Notes: a model not told the origin generated them from the sequence alone. Counted from the stretch's first letter, positions 1 through 8,398 are shown. The stretch: 64,000 nucleotides of DNA from Methylocystaceae bacterium (GCA_013373205.1 JABXIG010000026.1:1-64000); one strand, 5' to 3'. Program-made: numbers and translations.

Positions 1-123
1 AATGCTCGATTCCACGCGGTGTACCAAACGGTAGACCATGAAGGCATCTTTTGTTACTTCTGTGGAATTGATAACTTCTTGTTGTTGCGAAAAACACCGA
101 TTAATCAATGACTTCCCTTGGCA
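1..123. other. Left flank of the integrase element, no convincing gene
   Basis: No gene is supported here. A 37-codon open frame (38-151) runs into the inverted repeat and looks fortuitous. Two short matches link this flank to the region upstream of the integrase. A 12-base string at 27-38 recurs in inverted orientation at 1368-1379, just before the integrase start. A GCGAAAA...GATTAATCAA pair at about 88-109 resembles part of the 75-bp repeat. The flank may therefore be a rearranged att or integrase-control region. Confidence 0.4.
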
Positions 124-198
124 GCCCCCGGGCACCATTCTTTCCCCATAAAATTTGATTAATCTACTGTTTTCGCAGCACTTTTTCATGTTGTGCGC
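124..198 (+). repeat. Left copy of a perfect 75-bp inverted repeat (att-like)
   Basis: This stretch is the exact reverse complement of 1384-1458. Its first ten bases plus ACCA equal the last 14 bases of the tRNA-Phe gene, here in the opposite orientation, and the rest equals the tRNA's 3' flank. It ends 8 bases from the integrase stop codon. An integrated element normally has direct att repeats, so the inverted orientation is odd. Confidence 0.9.
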
Positions 199-205
199 GG
201 CGGTC

Positions 206-1366
206 TTATGTATTGTCAGCCATCTTCTTCATCCATTGATAAAGAACGTCGATAGGATACCCACTCCCATAACCTTCTCCAACACCGCCGACTGTCCATC
301 CCCCAAGGCGATCAACTATGTCTGGCGGACATTGGATAGCGCGTAAACGGTCCCGAAGACTATGGCGAAAGCTATGGATCACACACCCCTTCGGAACACG
401 TTTCGCCATCCATTTATTGAGATAGGTACTGGCAACGCCACCTTTGCATTCTACGGCGTTACAATACTGTGGAAACAAGAAGTCGTTTTTTGATGTCAGT
501 ACGGCCCGTGTGATTGCCCAATACGCAGCACCAACCAACGGAATAATCCGTTCACTGTTCTTATTCTTTAACCGCCGCCACTTATGAGGTTTCAAGACAA
601 TATGAGGATGCTGCTGATCAAATACGATGTCTGATTTGACCAAGCCAGCAGCTTCACTGAGACGCATCCCTGTATCACTGATGGTAGCAATTAACCGGGT
701 CGTATCTGTGTCAGCATCTTTGCATTGTCGTTGAACCTTGCGAATAATGTTCGGTGGCACTGGTTTACGCTCTTGCGGGGCGTTTACGATGTCATCACCT
801 AAAAACACACCTGAGAAGCATCTGATTTCTGGCAGGTCTTCTTCACGGGACACGAAGTTCAGGATCGCACGGATCACATTGAATGCACGGTGAATAGTAG
901 CCTTGCTCAACCCCCTTTTTGCATACGCATCACGCAATCTGTTTGCATCGGCTCTGGTGTAGGTATCAATAGGTTTATCACCCAATGCAGTGATCAGGTT
1001 TTTTTCAGCGCGATCAATAGCAGTGACGAACGTTCTTGGACGACCTGCACTCTTGGCTTTTAGATAGATCGATTTTGCTTCTGAGAATAAAGGTGCTTCT
1101 GAACGAGCAAGATCGACGACATTGCGAGATTGGAGAAAGCGTTCAAAAGGGTCGCCATAAATCTTGCGACGCAGGATCAACCAATCCTCATCCAACTGCG
1201 CAGCGAGTGAGGCTGCTTCTGACCGTGCAAGCGACTTTGAACAGGTACGTAACGATAAGACAATCCGATCACGATTGTAGTGGTCACGAACGTCCTTCGG
1301 AATCCTACGTGTGAAGTAGAAGACATTACGTTTCTTGAAGATGTATTTGGAGGTTTGGTCACCCAT
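206..1366 (-). CDS. Tyrosine recombinase / phage-type integrase
   Basis: A site-specific recombinase of the phage integrase family, 386 aa and full length. The N-terminus (about 8-30, with RRIPKDVR) matches the short start domain common in tRNA-targeting integrases. The catalytic domain covers about 205-380. Active-site residues are visible: Arg235 in DTGMRLSE, the HSFRH box at 331-335, Trp357 in the usual His/Trp position, and a nucleophile that is Tyr366 or Tyr370. It starts 79 bases from the 3' end of tRNA-Phe, its likely integration target. The gene is almost exactly bracketed by a 75-bp inverted repeat, and no other phage or island gene is visible in the window. It could be the stub of an island lying to the left. 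Confidence 0.9.
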   Translation of the reverse strand: MGDQTSKYIFKKRNVFYFTRRIPKDVRDHYNRDRIVLSLRTCSKSLARSEAASLAAQLDEDWLILRRKIYGDPFERFLQSRNVVDLARSEAPLFSEAKSIYLKAKSAGRPRTFVTAIDRAEKNLITALGDKPIDTYTRADANRLRDAYAKRGLSKATIHRAFNVIRAILNFVSREEDLPEIRCFSGVFLGDDIVNAPQERKPVPPNIIRKVQRQCKDADTDTTRLIATISDTGMRLSEAAGLVKSDIVFDQQHPHIVLKPHKWRRLKNKNSERIIPLVGAAYWAITRAVLTSKNDFLFPQYCNAVECKGGVASTYLNKWMAKRVPKGCVIHSFRHSLRDRLRAIQCPPDIVDRLGGWTVGGVGEGYGSGYPIDVLYQWMKKMADNT

Positions 1367-1383
1367 TTGGTCTACCGTTAAAT

Positions 1384-1458
1384 GCGCACAACATGAAAAA
1401 GTGCTGCGAAAACAGTAGATTAATCAAATTTTATGGGGAAAGAATGGTGCCCGGGGGC
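1384..1458 (-). repeat. Right copy of the 75-bp inverted repeat, overlapping the tRNA-Phe 3' end
   Basis: Exact reverse complement of 124-198. It includes the CCA end and part of the acceptor/T-stem of tRNA-Phe, plus the region where the integrase promoter must lie. This is the position expected for an attL or attB core. Confidence 0.9.
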
Positions 1459-1520
1459 GGACTTGAACCACCGACACGCGGATTTTCAATCCGCTGCTCT
1501 ACCGACTGAGCTACCCGGGC
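1445..1520 (-). tRNA. tRNA-Phe (GAA)
   Basis: A 76-base cloverleaf on the minus strand with an encoded CCA end. The acceptor stem GCCCGGG pairs with CCCGGGC. The D-arm GCTC..GAGC, the anticodon stem GCGGA/TCCGC with loop TTGAAAA (anticodon GAA), and the T-arm GGTGG..TTCAAGT..CCGCC are all present. Its 3' end is the apparent target of the adjacent integrase. Confidence 0.97.
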
Positions 1521-1564
1521 TTACCAGTATGTTTTACAGCATCGGTACACGCTGTGTGGGAGGG

Positions 1565-1593
1565 GTTATAGAGCAGGGTGAACTTGCTGTCTA
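1565..1593 (-). promoter_or_regulatory. Promoter of tRNA-Phe (sigma-70 type)
   Basis: On the minus strand TAGACA (-35, 1593-1588) and TATAAC (-10, 1570-1565) are separated by exactly 17 bases. The predicted start is about 35-40 bases before the mature tRNA. This is my reading of the sequence and has not been mapped. Confidence 0.6.
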
Positions 1594-1653
1594 GACTCTT
1601 TTTTTAAAAAATGACGTCTTTTTTTCAAGGGTATATTTTTACTCCTTTTAGAC

Positions 1654-1854
1654 CTAGTCGGGTTCGTATTCATCCAGGTCGCTTTCTTCTTCTGACTCGA
1701 TGCGATAGCCTTCATTCAGCCATTGGCCGAGGTCAAGATCGGCGCAGCGTTTTGAGCAAAAGGGACGGTATTTATGGTCGCTTGGGTTGTTGCAGGTTGG
1801 GCAGGCTCCGCCTTTGGTCAATGCAAGGGTCTCAACTTTTTTATCCGTACTCAA
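1654..1854 (-). CDS. yacG: Zinc-binding YacG family protein (DNA gyrase inhibitor)
   Basis: A 66-aa protein with the four-cysteine zinc knuckle of the YacG/DUF329 family: CPTC near residue 18, then CSKRC, followed by the conserved DLGQW. The tail is acidic. E. coli YacG binds GyrB and inhibits gyrase; whether this one does is inferred. Its start overlaps the end of the RNase E/G gene by 4 bases, so the two are probably translationally coupled. RNase E/G followed by yacG is a standard alphaproteobacterial order. Confidence 0.92.
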   Translation of the reverse strand: MSTDKKVETLALTKGGACPTCNNPSDHKYRPFCSKRCADLDLGQWLNEGYRIESEEESDLDEYEPD

Positions 1855-3203
1855 AATTTTGTTTCCTCGTGGCTAAAGGCTTTAGGGGCAAGGGTTTTAT
1901 CCAGTTGGGCCTGGGGCATAAATCCGAGGCGGTCTTTCAGCCAGTGTGGTGGGTGGTCCTGCCAAAAATTGTAGAGGGCTGCCCCCATGGGAATAGTCTT
2001 GTGTAGCCCGCCATGCGACAGCTGTCGTAGAAGTTTGGCATAGCTGGCGTCGGGGCCCCTGTATTGTTCGGACAGGCTGGTGGCCAGACGCGGGCGGGAG
2101 AATTCTCCCAGTCCCAGACGCGTTAAACCGTGAAAGTGGCAATCGGTTCCTTTGAAAAGACTGCGTGCCGCGTCTTCAAGTTTGTTTTTATCGCTCTTGC
2201 TTTTCATGTTGATGAAATCGATCAGAATCTGTCCGCTGAGATTTCTTAAGATGATCTGTTCCTTCATCACCTCTAGGGCATCCAGATTTGTGCGCAGCCA
2301 ATTTTCATCCAGACTGCGGTTATCTGTGCGTTCGGCCATATTGATATCTATGGCGATCAGGGCCTGTGTTTCTTCAATGACCAGATGCCCGCCAGAGGGC
2401 AGGGGGCTTATGGGAGAAAGGGCCGCTTCAATCTGGCTTTCAATCTCGTGTTCTTCAAACAGGCTTGTCGAGCCTTTGTGAAGGATGGCTTTGTTGGTCA
2501 ATTTTTGTAGATTTTGCGCAGCTTCCAGACCTTCGACATATATGTTTTGAAGATCTTTAGTTGAAAGGCTGTTCCACAAGTGGGTCAGGAAACCTTCTGC
2601 CTGATAGACAGGACCAAGCGTTGTATCGTTTGTTTGTGTCAGGCTGCACCAGTCCTGATGAAGTTTCTGGGCTTCTGCGGCAAGGGTTTCGGGGGGAAGG
2701 TTTTCTGCATGAGTGCGCACCACAAGGCCGCAGTCATCGGGCAGCAGGTCGCATAAGGTCGCTTTAAAAAGTTCGCGTCGATCCGCATCCTGAAATTTGC
2801 GCGAGATATTGATGCCGGGGCGATGGGGGGTCAAAACAGTGTTTGCCCCATTCAGTTCAATTTTACAGCTGAGTACGGCGCCCTTATCGCCTTTGGCGGG
2901 TTGTTTAACCTGCACAAGGATGGTTTCGCCCTGATGGAAGGATTTGATGTCATCATGTGCTGTGGCATTGACCGGAAGAAAGCCATTCTGCCCCTGTCCG
3001 ATATCCACAAAACAGGCTTGCAGGCTGGGCACGATATTGACAATGCGGCCCTTGAAGATATCACCGATGTGCACCGGGGCCGATGTGCTGGTTTGCCCCA
3101 CACGTTCGTTATAGAGGCAGATTAATTTTCCGTCTTTTAACAGGGCCGCGCGGGTTTCAAACGGGGTGTGGTCGATGCAGAGGGTGTCATAAAGTGGGGA
3201 CAT
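1851..3203 (-). CDS. rng: Ribonuclease E/G family endoribonuclease
   Basis: A 450-aa single-strand-specific endoribonuclease of the RNase E/G family, acting in rRNA and mRNA processing. An S1-type RNA-binding domain (about 35-110, with [13 protein letters not shown]) is followed by the catalytic domain. The two metal-binding aspartates are visible in IAIDIN and ILIDFINM. No CPxC zinc-link motif appears after the conserved [14 protein letters not shown] stretch, so tetramerisation through a zinc link may differ from E. coli RNase E/G. It lacks the long C-terminal scaffold of RNase E. It lies in a tight operon with maf upstream and yacG downstream. Confidence 0.9.
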   Translation of the reverse strand: MSPLYDTLCIDHTPFETRAALLKDGKLICLYNERVGQTSTSAPVHIGDIFKGRIVNIVPSLQACFVDIGQGQNGFLPVNATAHDDIKSFHQGETILVQVKQPAKGDKGAVLSCKIELNGANTVLTPHRPGINISRKFQDADRRELFKATLCDLLPDDCGLVVRTHAENLPPETLAAEAQKLHQDWCSLTQTNDTTLGPVYQAEGFLTHLWNSLSTKDLQNIYVEGLEAAQNLQKLTNKAILHKGSTSLFEEHEIESQIEAALSPISPLPSGGHLVIEETQALIAIDINMAERTDNRSLDENWLRTNLDALEVMKEQIILRNLSGQILIDFINMKSKSDKNKLEDAARSLFKGTDCHFHGLTRLGLGEFSRPRLATSLSEQYRGPDASYAKLLRQLSHGGLHKTIPMGAALYNFWQDHPPHWLKDRLGFMPQAQLDKTLAPKAFSHEETKF

Positions 3204-3215
3204 GGCAAGCGACCT

Positions 3216-3803
3216 TTATTGGGGGCGATAGCCAAGCCCGGTGAGCAGGTTTTTGGTTTCCGGCAAAGATAAGCCGACGACATTGCTGTAAGACCCGATG
3301 ATCTTTTCAACAAAAGCACCTGCAAACCCCTGAATGGCATAGCCACCAGCTTTACCGTCCCATTCATTGAGGGCGATATAATCCGTAATTTCTTCAAGCG
3401 AGAGAGGCTTGAATTTAACAGCCGTATCAATAAGACGGCTATGGGCGCTGCCATCGGGTGCAATGATGCAAAGGCCACCATAAACATGATGGCGTCGACC
3501 GGACAGGAGTTCCAGAAACTGACGGGCTTGAACGGCATTTTCAGGCTTGGGCAAAATGCGTCGTCCCACACCGACAACCGTGTCTGCCCCAAGGACAAAT
3601 GACCCCGGATGGTCTTGGGCAACGGCTTGCGCTTTGCCAATGGCAAGACGTTCGGCCAGTTTTCTGGGCAGTTCGTTCTTCAGGGCTGTTTCGTCAATAT
3701 GGGCAGGGGCAATTACATCGGGTGTAATGCCGATCTGGTCCAAAAGGGAAACCCGTCTAGGGGAAGCTGAGGCGAGAACGAGACTCAAGCTGCCAAGTTC
3801 CAA
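3216..3803 (-). CDS. maf: Maf family nucleotide pyrophosphatase
   Basis: A 195-aa Maf/HAM1-like enzyme that hydrolyses non-canonical or modified nucleoside triphosphates to monophosphates. The N-terminal LVLASASPRR motif (residues 8-17) and the ADTVV motif are intact, and the length is typical. It lies 7 bases after infA and 12 before the RNase gene, in the conserved infA-maf-rng-yacG operon. Its exact substrate (dTTP/UTP type or m7GTP type) cannot be decided here. Confidence 0.92.
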   Translation of the reverse strand: MELGSLSLVLASASPRRVSLLDQIGITPDVIAPAHIDETALKNELPRKLAERLAIGKAQAVAQDHPGSFVLGADTVVGVGRRILPKPENAVQARQFLELLSGRRHHVYGGLCIIAPDGSAHSRLIDTAVKFKPLSLEEITDYIALNEWDGKAGGYAIQGFAGAFVEKIIGSYSNVVGLSLPETKNLLTGLGYRPQ

Positions 3804-3810
3804 CTGATGC

Positions 3811-4029
3811 TTATTTGAAACGGAAGGTAATGCGACCTTTTGTTAGGTCGTATGGTGTCATTTCTACGGTAACTTTATCACCTGCGAGAACGCGAATACG
3901 GTTCTTGCGCATTTTACCGGAGGTATGTGCCAGAATTTCGTGATCGTTTTCCAATTTTACACGAAACATAGCGTTTGGCAGAAGTTCGGTGACGACGCCC
4001 GAAAATTCAATCATGTCCTCTTTGGCCAC
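3811..4029 (-). CDS. infA: Translation initiation factor IF-1
   Basis: A 72-aa S1/OB-fold protein, the normal IF-1 length. It starts [11 protein letters not shown] and contains [20 protein letters not shown] and the conserved KMRKNRIRV. It binds the ribosomal A site during initiation. First gene of the infA-maf-rng-yacG operon. A possible promoter lies upstream, with TTGACG at 4095-4100 on the minus strand. Confidence 0.97.
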   Translation of the reverse strand: MAKEDMIEFSGVVTELLPNAMFRVKLENDHEILAHTSGKMRKNRIRVLAGDKVTVEMTPYDLTKGRITFRFK

Positions 4030-4124
4030 GGATATATCCTTTTAATATCTAACAAGCTTGATTTGGCAGGCAAAATGGTCGTGAATCCTCGTAACGTCAA
4101 GCATTTTTTACATGAAAGAAAGCT

Positions 4125-5576
4125 TTAGGACGGGGAAGGGTATCCAATCGACAGTTTATTTCGTCCTGTGCGTTTGGATTGATATAAAGCTTGATCGGCA
4201 CGATTAATCAGCGGCAGGGCGGCTTCTTCGTTCATCATTTGGGTTACACCGATGGAGGCTGTGACTTTAATGTCGTGACTCCCATGCAGGATCGTGCAGT
4301 TTTCAATGGATTTTCTGATTTCTTCACAAATTTTTTGTGCGCGTTGATCGTCACATTCGGGCAGCAGGATCAGGAATTCCTCCCCGCCCCAGCGAAAGAC
4401 TGTATCCGATTCGCGCAGACGTTCTTGAATGACGCGTGCAACATTTTTCAACACGGTATCCCCGCCAAGATGGCCGTATTTGTCATTAATCTGTTTAAAA
4501 TGATCGATATCCAGCATGGCAACACTGACCGGGTAACTATGACGTTTAGCCGATTTTTTGATCTGGTCAAAAATAGGGTCAAAGATATTGCGGTTTGGCA
4601 CCCCGGTTAATTTATCTGTAGTCGCCATATCCTGCAATCGACGTTGGTATCGATTGATGGTGAGATTTGCGATAAACAGCACAATCACACAAATAATTAA
4701 CGACACAATCAGATTGGTTTTCAGATTGTCGGTGATTTTTGCTTCGACGCTTTTTTCTTCCTGTTCGACGATCAGATACCATTGAAATTCATCAACCAGA
4801 CGGGAATTTAAATGAATGGTCTTGCCATCGCGAACATAGCTGAAAGTGCCACTGGGTTGGGATAAAATCTGTGTGGCGATGGTATCCAGGCCCGGTGTTT
4901 TGCGAATGGAACTGCCAGCATAATCATTGGTGTTGGACAACATGATCGTGCCTTCACGGTCAATGAAAGTGACCCGGCGTCCATAGCGTTTTTGATAGGT
5001 GACGATGCGTTGCTGGACCCGTTCAACGGACAGACCAACGCCCGTAACACCAATGAAATTTCCAGCATAATCATAAACCCGGTAATTGATGAAGACGGTC
5101 AGGTTACTTGGGTTGGCTGTATCAAAATCCAGATTGATTTCATATTCCTGGCCCGATTGGACGAAATTGAAATACCAGGCATCAAGGGGGTCCTGTGGGT
5201 TTACATTCTTGAGGACACCTGAAGCGTGGTAGTAGGATTTTGATTTTTCAGAAACAAAGAAACTGGTTACTGTGTTATAGCGTGATTGGATTTCCTTTAG
5301 GTATTTGACCAGTTGTTCAGGATCTTTTTCACCTTGGATGGTCCAGTCGCGCACAAAGGTATCCTGCGCCATAAGCGAGGAAATAAATATCGGCTGCAAC
5401 AAGTCGCGCTGAATCTCAGAATAGATATTATTACTGGTCAGCGGCAAAGCTGTTTCAGAGATCTGCTTGGAAAGCGAATCGTGGGCAGCGTAATAGCTGG
5501 TCAGGCTGGTCATCATAAAGCCGAAGACCATCAGGCTCGCCAGAACCAGAATAAAACGCAGTTTGTTCCGCTTCAT
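4125..5576 (-). CDS. Membrane diguanylate cyclase with Cache-like sensor
   Basis: A 483-aa protein that should make c-di-GMP. A transmembrane helix at about 8-28 is followed by a periplasmic region of about 260 residues, which looks like a double-Cache ligand-binding domain. A second helix (about 288-308) precedes a complete GGDEF domain. The active site reads GGEEF, and RESD five residues before it is a feedback inhibition (I) site. It has its own Shine-Dalgarno sequence (GGAAA) and follows the aminotransferase by 11 bases. The two genes interrupt the usual phosphatase-infA order. Confidence 0.92.
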   Translation of the reverse strand: MKRNKLRFILVLASLMVFGFMMTSLTSYYAAHDSLSKQISETALPLTSNNIYSEIQRDLLQPIFISSLMAQDTFVRDWTIQGEKDPEQLVKYLKEIQSRYNTVTSFFVSEKSKSYYHASGVLKNVNPQDPLDAWYFNFVQSGQEYEINLDFDTANPSNLTVFINYRVYDYAGNFIGVTGVGLSVERVQQRIVTYQKRYGRRVTFIDREGTIMLSNTNDYAGSSIRKTPGLDTIATQILSQPSGTFSYVRDGKTIHLNSRLVDEFQWYLIVEQEEKSVEAKITDNLKTNLIVSLIICVIVLFIANLTINRYQRRLQDMATTDKLTGVPNRNIFDPIFDQIKKSAKRHSYPVSVAMLDIDHFKQINDKYGHLGGDTVLKNVARVIQERLRESDTVFRWGGEEFLILLPECDDQRAQKICEEIRKSIENCTILHGSHDIKVTASIGVTQMMNEEAALPLINRADQALYQSKRTGRNKLSIGYPSPS

Positions 5577-5587
5577 AAGTCGATTTC

Positions 5588-6805
5588 CTAAATTTCACGC
5601 CGGATCAGGTCGGCCAGACGTTTCATGCCGTCATAGATCACGTCGGGTGAGCAGGTTGAAAAAGACAAACGCAAGGTATTCTCGCCTCCGCCATTGGCAT
5701 GGAAGGCGGCACCGGGGACAAAGGCAATCTTTTCTTCAGCCAGTGATTTTTCTAGCAGCTTACGTGCATTCATGCCTTCTGGCAGGTTCAGCCAAACAAA
5801 CATCCCACCAGTAACCGGGGTAAAGGTCACGCTATTGGGCATGTATTGGCGTAAGGCATCTATCATAGCTTTGCAACGTTCCCCGTAAACGGTACGTAAT
5901 TCTTCCAAATGAGGTTCTATAATTTCATTTGCGAGCTCATATGTCAAAGTTTGATTAACCGTAGATGTGTGTAGGTCGTTGGCCTGTTTCAATAAAATGA
6001 GTTTATCGAGAACCCCTGTCGGTGCAATGGTCCAGCCAACCCGTAAAGCCGGCATAAGGGTTTTTGAGGATGTCCCAAGTTGAACAACCAGGCCTTTGTC
6101 GTTCCATTTGTTCTGGCCCAGGAATTCACCTTCCACTTCCAGCAGGGATGGTGGTGGGGCTGTATCGTAGTAGAGGGCGCGATAGGCGGTATCTTCTATA
6201 ATGATTACGTCATATTCATGAGCAAGTGCGATGATTTTTTCACGTCGTTCAAGCGGGATGGTCATGCCGCCGGGGTTTTGGAAATCCGGAACGGTATAAA
6301 GAAACTTAACGCCTTGTTTAAAGGCCGCTTCCACCGCATCCACTTTCAGGCCGTTCAGGTCGGTTTCTATGGTGATATATTTCGGGCGACGACAGCCAAA
6401 GACCTGCAAAGCCCCCAGATAGGTCGGGTTCGCCACTGCAATCGGGGTGCCTGCATCAATCAGGGCACTGGCAAGAAGCGTCAGGGACTGTTGGGCGCCG
6501 TTAGTGATCAGTACATTTTCTTTCAATACGGTGGTGTATTCAGATGAATTTGTATTGGCTACCCAACTGCGCAAAGGGTCATAGCCTTCTGTTTGGGAAT
6601 ATTGCATAAGTTGGCGATCTTGGGCGGGTTGATCCACCATACGTTCGCGAAAGGCGCGCACCTGGTCCATGGGGAACAGGGCCGGGTCGGGAATGCCGCC
6701 TGCAAAAGACAGGATTTCCGGATCTGATAGAATTTTTAAAAGTTCGCGAATTTCGGATGCGTCGATGGAGCTTGCATCGGCGGAAAACTTATCGTTCCAA
6801 GTCAT
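5588..6805 (-). CDS. PLP-dependent aminotransferase (2-aminoadipate/MocR-like class I)
   Basis: A fold-type I aminotransferase of about 405 aa, close to the LysN / 2-aminoadipate aminotransferase group and lacking the GntR domain of MocR regulators. Landmarks are ILSFAGGIPDP near the start, TNGAQQSL, the PDFQNPGG motif, the PLP lysine in TSSKTLMPALRVGW, and an Arg-bearing C-terminus (NTLRLSFS). I chose the ATG at 6805 because a GGGG ribosome site sits 6 bases upstream. The frame stays open to a TTG at 6877, which has no good ribosome site. The substrate is unknown. Confidence 0.85.
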   Translation of the reverse strand: MTWNDKFSADASSIDASEIRELLKILSDPEILSFAGGIPDPALFPMDQVRAFRERMVDQPAQDRQLMQYSQTEGYDPLRSWVANTNSSEYTTVLKENVLITNGAQQSLTLLASALIDAGTPIAVANPTYLGALQVFGCRRPKYITIETDLNGLKVDAVEAAFKQGVKFLYTVPDFQNPGGMTIPLERREKIIALAHEYDVIIIEDTAYRALYYDTAPPPSLLEVEGEFLGQNKWNDKGLVVQLGTSSKTLMPALRVGWTIAPTGVLDKLILLKQANDLHTSTVNQTLTYELANEIIEPHLEELRTVYGERCKAMIDALRQYMPNSVTFTPVTGGMFVWLNLPEGMNARKLLEKSLAEEKIAFVPGAAFHANGGGENTLRLSFSTCSPDVIYDGMKRLADLIRREI

Positions 6806-6880
6806 TTTTATCCCCATATTTTTAAGGTCAGAGATATTGACCTTTCTTGGGGCTTTCGTCAATTGGCTTTCGTTCAATTT

Positions 6881-7342
6881 TTAGACGTCTGCCAGCCCGT
6901 GACGGGGGAACGCACGCTTGATATTCGTCATTAATTCATCACGCACAGCGCGGTAAGCATCTAAACGTTGTTCCCGGCTGCCCGATGTCAGGCTGGGATC
7001 AAAGGTATTCCAGAAAGTGACCTCGCAATCCATGTAGGCGGTCATGTCCATGGCATGGTGCTGGGCTTCTGGTGACAGGGTGATGATTTGATCGTAAAAA
7101 CTGTCTTCCAGCTGATCAAAGGTTTTGGGTTCATGGTCGCTGAGATCGATGCCAATTTCATCCATGACTTCAATCACAAAGCCGTCCATTTCCTGCCCCA
7201 GTCGTACGCCACAGGAATTGACGTAGATACTACGGCCATGGATAAGCTTCATGATCCCTTCGGCCATAGGGGAACGAATGGCATTCATGGTACAACAGAA
7301 TAAAATGGCGGAGGGCAGTTCGCTCACGCTTTTGATCCTCAC
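6881..7342 (-). CDS. Low-molecular-weight protein-tyrosine-phosphatase family protein
   Basis: About 153 aa with the signature CX5R loop (CTMNAIRSP), which forms the phosphate-binding site of LMW phosphatases and arsenate reductases. Database entries often call this family 'arsenate reductase-like'. The GTG at 7342 overlaps the UPF0262 stop codon in a GTGA arrangement, so I prefer it to the ATG at 7363. The UPF0262 - LMW phosphatase pair is conserved in alphaproteobacteria. The true substrate is unknown. Confidence 0.82.
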   Translation of the reverse strand: MRIKSVSELPSAILFCCTMNAIRSPMAEGIMKLIHGRSIYVNSCGVRLGQEMDGFVIEVMDEIGIDLSDHEPKTFDQLEDSFYDQIITLSPEAQHHAMDMTAYMDCEVTFWNTFDPSLTSGSREQRLDAYRAVRDELMTNIKRAFPRHGLADV

Positions 7343-7818
7343 TGACGAATGTGTAAGACACAAACGAGGGTGAAGAGCCGTCGGGCGGTGTCGTGGTCCA
7401 CTTGAACCTTTTCTTCCAGACGTTCGCGGATAATGGTTGAACCTTCGTTATGAAGCCCGCGCCGCCCCATATCGATCGCTTCAATCTGGGTTGGCGAGGC
7501 GGTTTTGATCGCCTGAAAATAACTGTCGCATACGAGGAAATAATCTTTGATGATCTTACGCACTGGCATTAAGGGCACTTTGATTTGGCTGAAAAACTCC
7601 GTCTTTCCTTCTTGTGCAACATTCAGCACCAGACGTTTGCCATCTTCGATCGATAAGGTGACGTCATAAGGTCCGGTTTCATCACCGACCGGGGCGAAAT
7701 AATTTTCTTCCAGCAGATCGAAAATCGCAACCTTGCGTTCATGCTCAATTTCGGGCTTGAGGCGCACGCCATCCAAGCCTTCGATATTGATGTTCGCGAT
7801 TTTTTGTAAGTGATGCAT
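7339..7818 (-). CDS. UPF0262 family protein
   Basis: A conserved alphaproteobacterial protein of unknown function, about 159 aa. The diagnostic stretch is KPEIEHERKVAIFDLLEEN near the N-terminus, with a downstream LPLMPVRKIIKDY-like core. The ATG at 7818 has a strong ribosome site (AAGGTGG, 8 bases away). Longer starts at 7842 and 7872 are possible but have worse spacing. It is coupled to the phosphatase gene by a 4-base overlap. Confidence 0.88.
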   Translation of the reverse strand: MHHLQKIANINIEGLDGVRLKPEIEHERKVAIFDLLEENYFAPVGDETGPYDVTLSIEDGKRLVLNVAQEGKTEFFSQIKVPLMPVRKIIKDYFLVCDSYFQAIKTASPTQIEAIDMGRRGLHNEGSTIIRERLEEKVQVDHDTARRLFTLVCVLHIRQ

Positions 7819-7932
7819 GGCGTTATCCACCTTTTTGACCATCGGATGAAATATAAAAGCACAAAGGCTCAATCAGGGGAAGCCAGAAGTTCTTCCCTTT
7901 TGTTTCATCGAGGTAATATGGAGGCGATAACG

Positions 7933-8112
7933 TTATTCGAAACGGATGTCAGTTGCATCCCCATAGGCATTTTTAATCAGCATTTGTGCATGCCGTGCCA
8001 TTTTATGCTGGGTACATAATTTGATCGAAAAGATCGGGGCAGGGCCCGTATGTTGGCAGCTTACAAAATTGTGGATGCCGGATTTGATAAGAAATTCTTG
8101 TGTTTGAGTCAT
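7933..8112 (-). CDS. Small hypothetical protein (59 aa)
   Basis: An intact 59-codon frame starting MTQTQEFLIK and ending with TAA. A good ribosome site (AAGGACT) lies just before the ATG. It contains two cysteines (C19, C33) and several histidines, and its C-terminus reads DATDIRFE. It follows another small protein gene by 16 bases, so the two probably share a transcript. I do not recognise the family. Coding status rests on the ribosome site, the spacing and a composition like its neighbours. Confidence 0.55.
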   Translation of the reverse strand: MTQTQEFLIKSGIHNFVSCQHTGPAPIFSIKLCTQHKMARHAQMLIKNAYGDATDIRFE

Positions 8113-8128
8113 ATAAGTCCTTGTGTTG

Positions 8129-8326
8129 TTATGATGTCAGAGCCCTCGCAAGTTTGCGTGTGGCCTTTTGTTGTTTTGCTTCTTTTTCAAGGCGCAAAGC
8201 TTTGAGGTTTGCTGTTCTTGTGCTGCGTTCGGTTTCAGCACTTATTTTATCTTCGAGAAACTGTTCAGTTTCTTCCTGACTGATCCGTGCGAGTTCTTCA
8301 GCACGCGATAATGTCGTCTTACGCAT
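8129..8326 (-). CDS. Small charged helical hypothetical protein (65 aa)
   Basis: A 65-aa protein, strongly charged and rich in Glu, Lys, Arg and Ala, predicted to be almost wholly alpha-helical (EELARISQEETEQFLEDK, then a basic second half). It has a GGAT ribosome site before the ATG. It sits between a cold-shock gene terminator and a second small gene. No family recognised. Confidence 0.6.
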   Translation of the reverse strand: MRKTTLSRAEELARISQEETEQFLEDKISAETERSTRTANLKALRLEKEAKQQKATRKLARALTS

Positions 8327-8344
8327 GATGTATCCTGTTTTCGT

Positions 8345-8384
8345 GGAAAAACAAGCGGCTGCCCTTACCAGATGTAAGGGCAGC
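8345..8384 (-). terminator. Rho-independent terminator of the cold-shock gene
   Basis: An 11-bp perfect stem GCTGCCCTTAC (8358-8368) pairs with 8374-8384 around a 5-base loop. A T-rich run follows on the minus strand (8345-8351). It lies 14 bases after the cold-shock stop codon. Confidence 0.8.
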
Positions 8385-8398
8385 TTAAGGCTTGAGAC

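Noticed and set aside
38-151. 37-codon frame left of the integrase
   Set aside because: No ribosome site, runs into the inverted repeat, and composition is not protein-like. Treated as non-coding.
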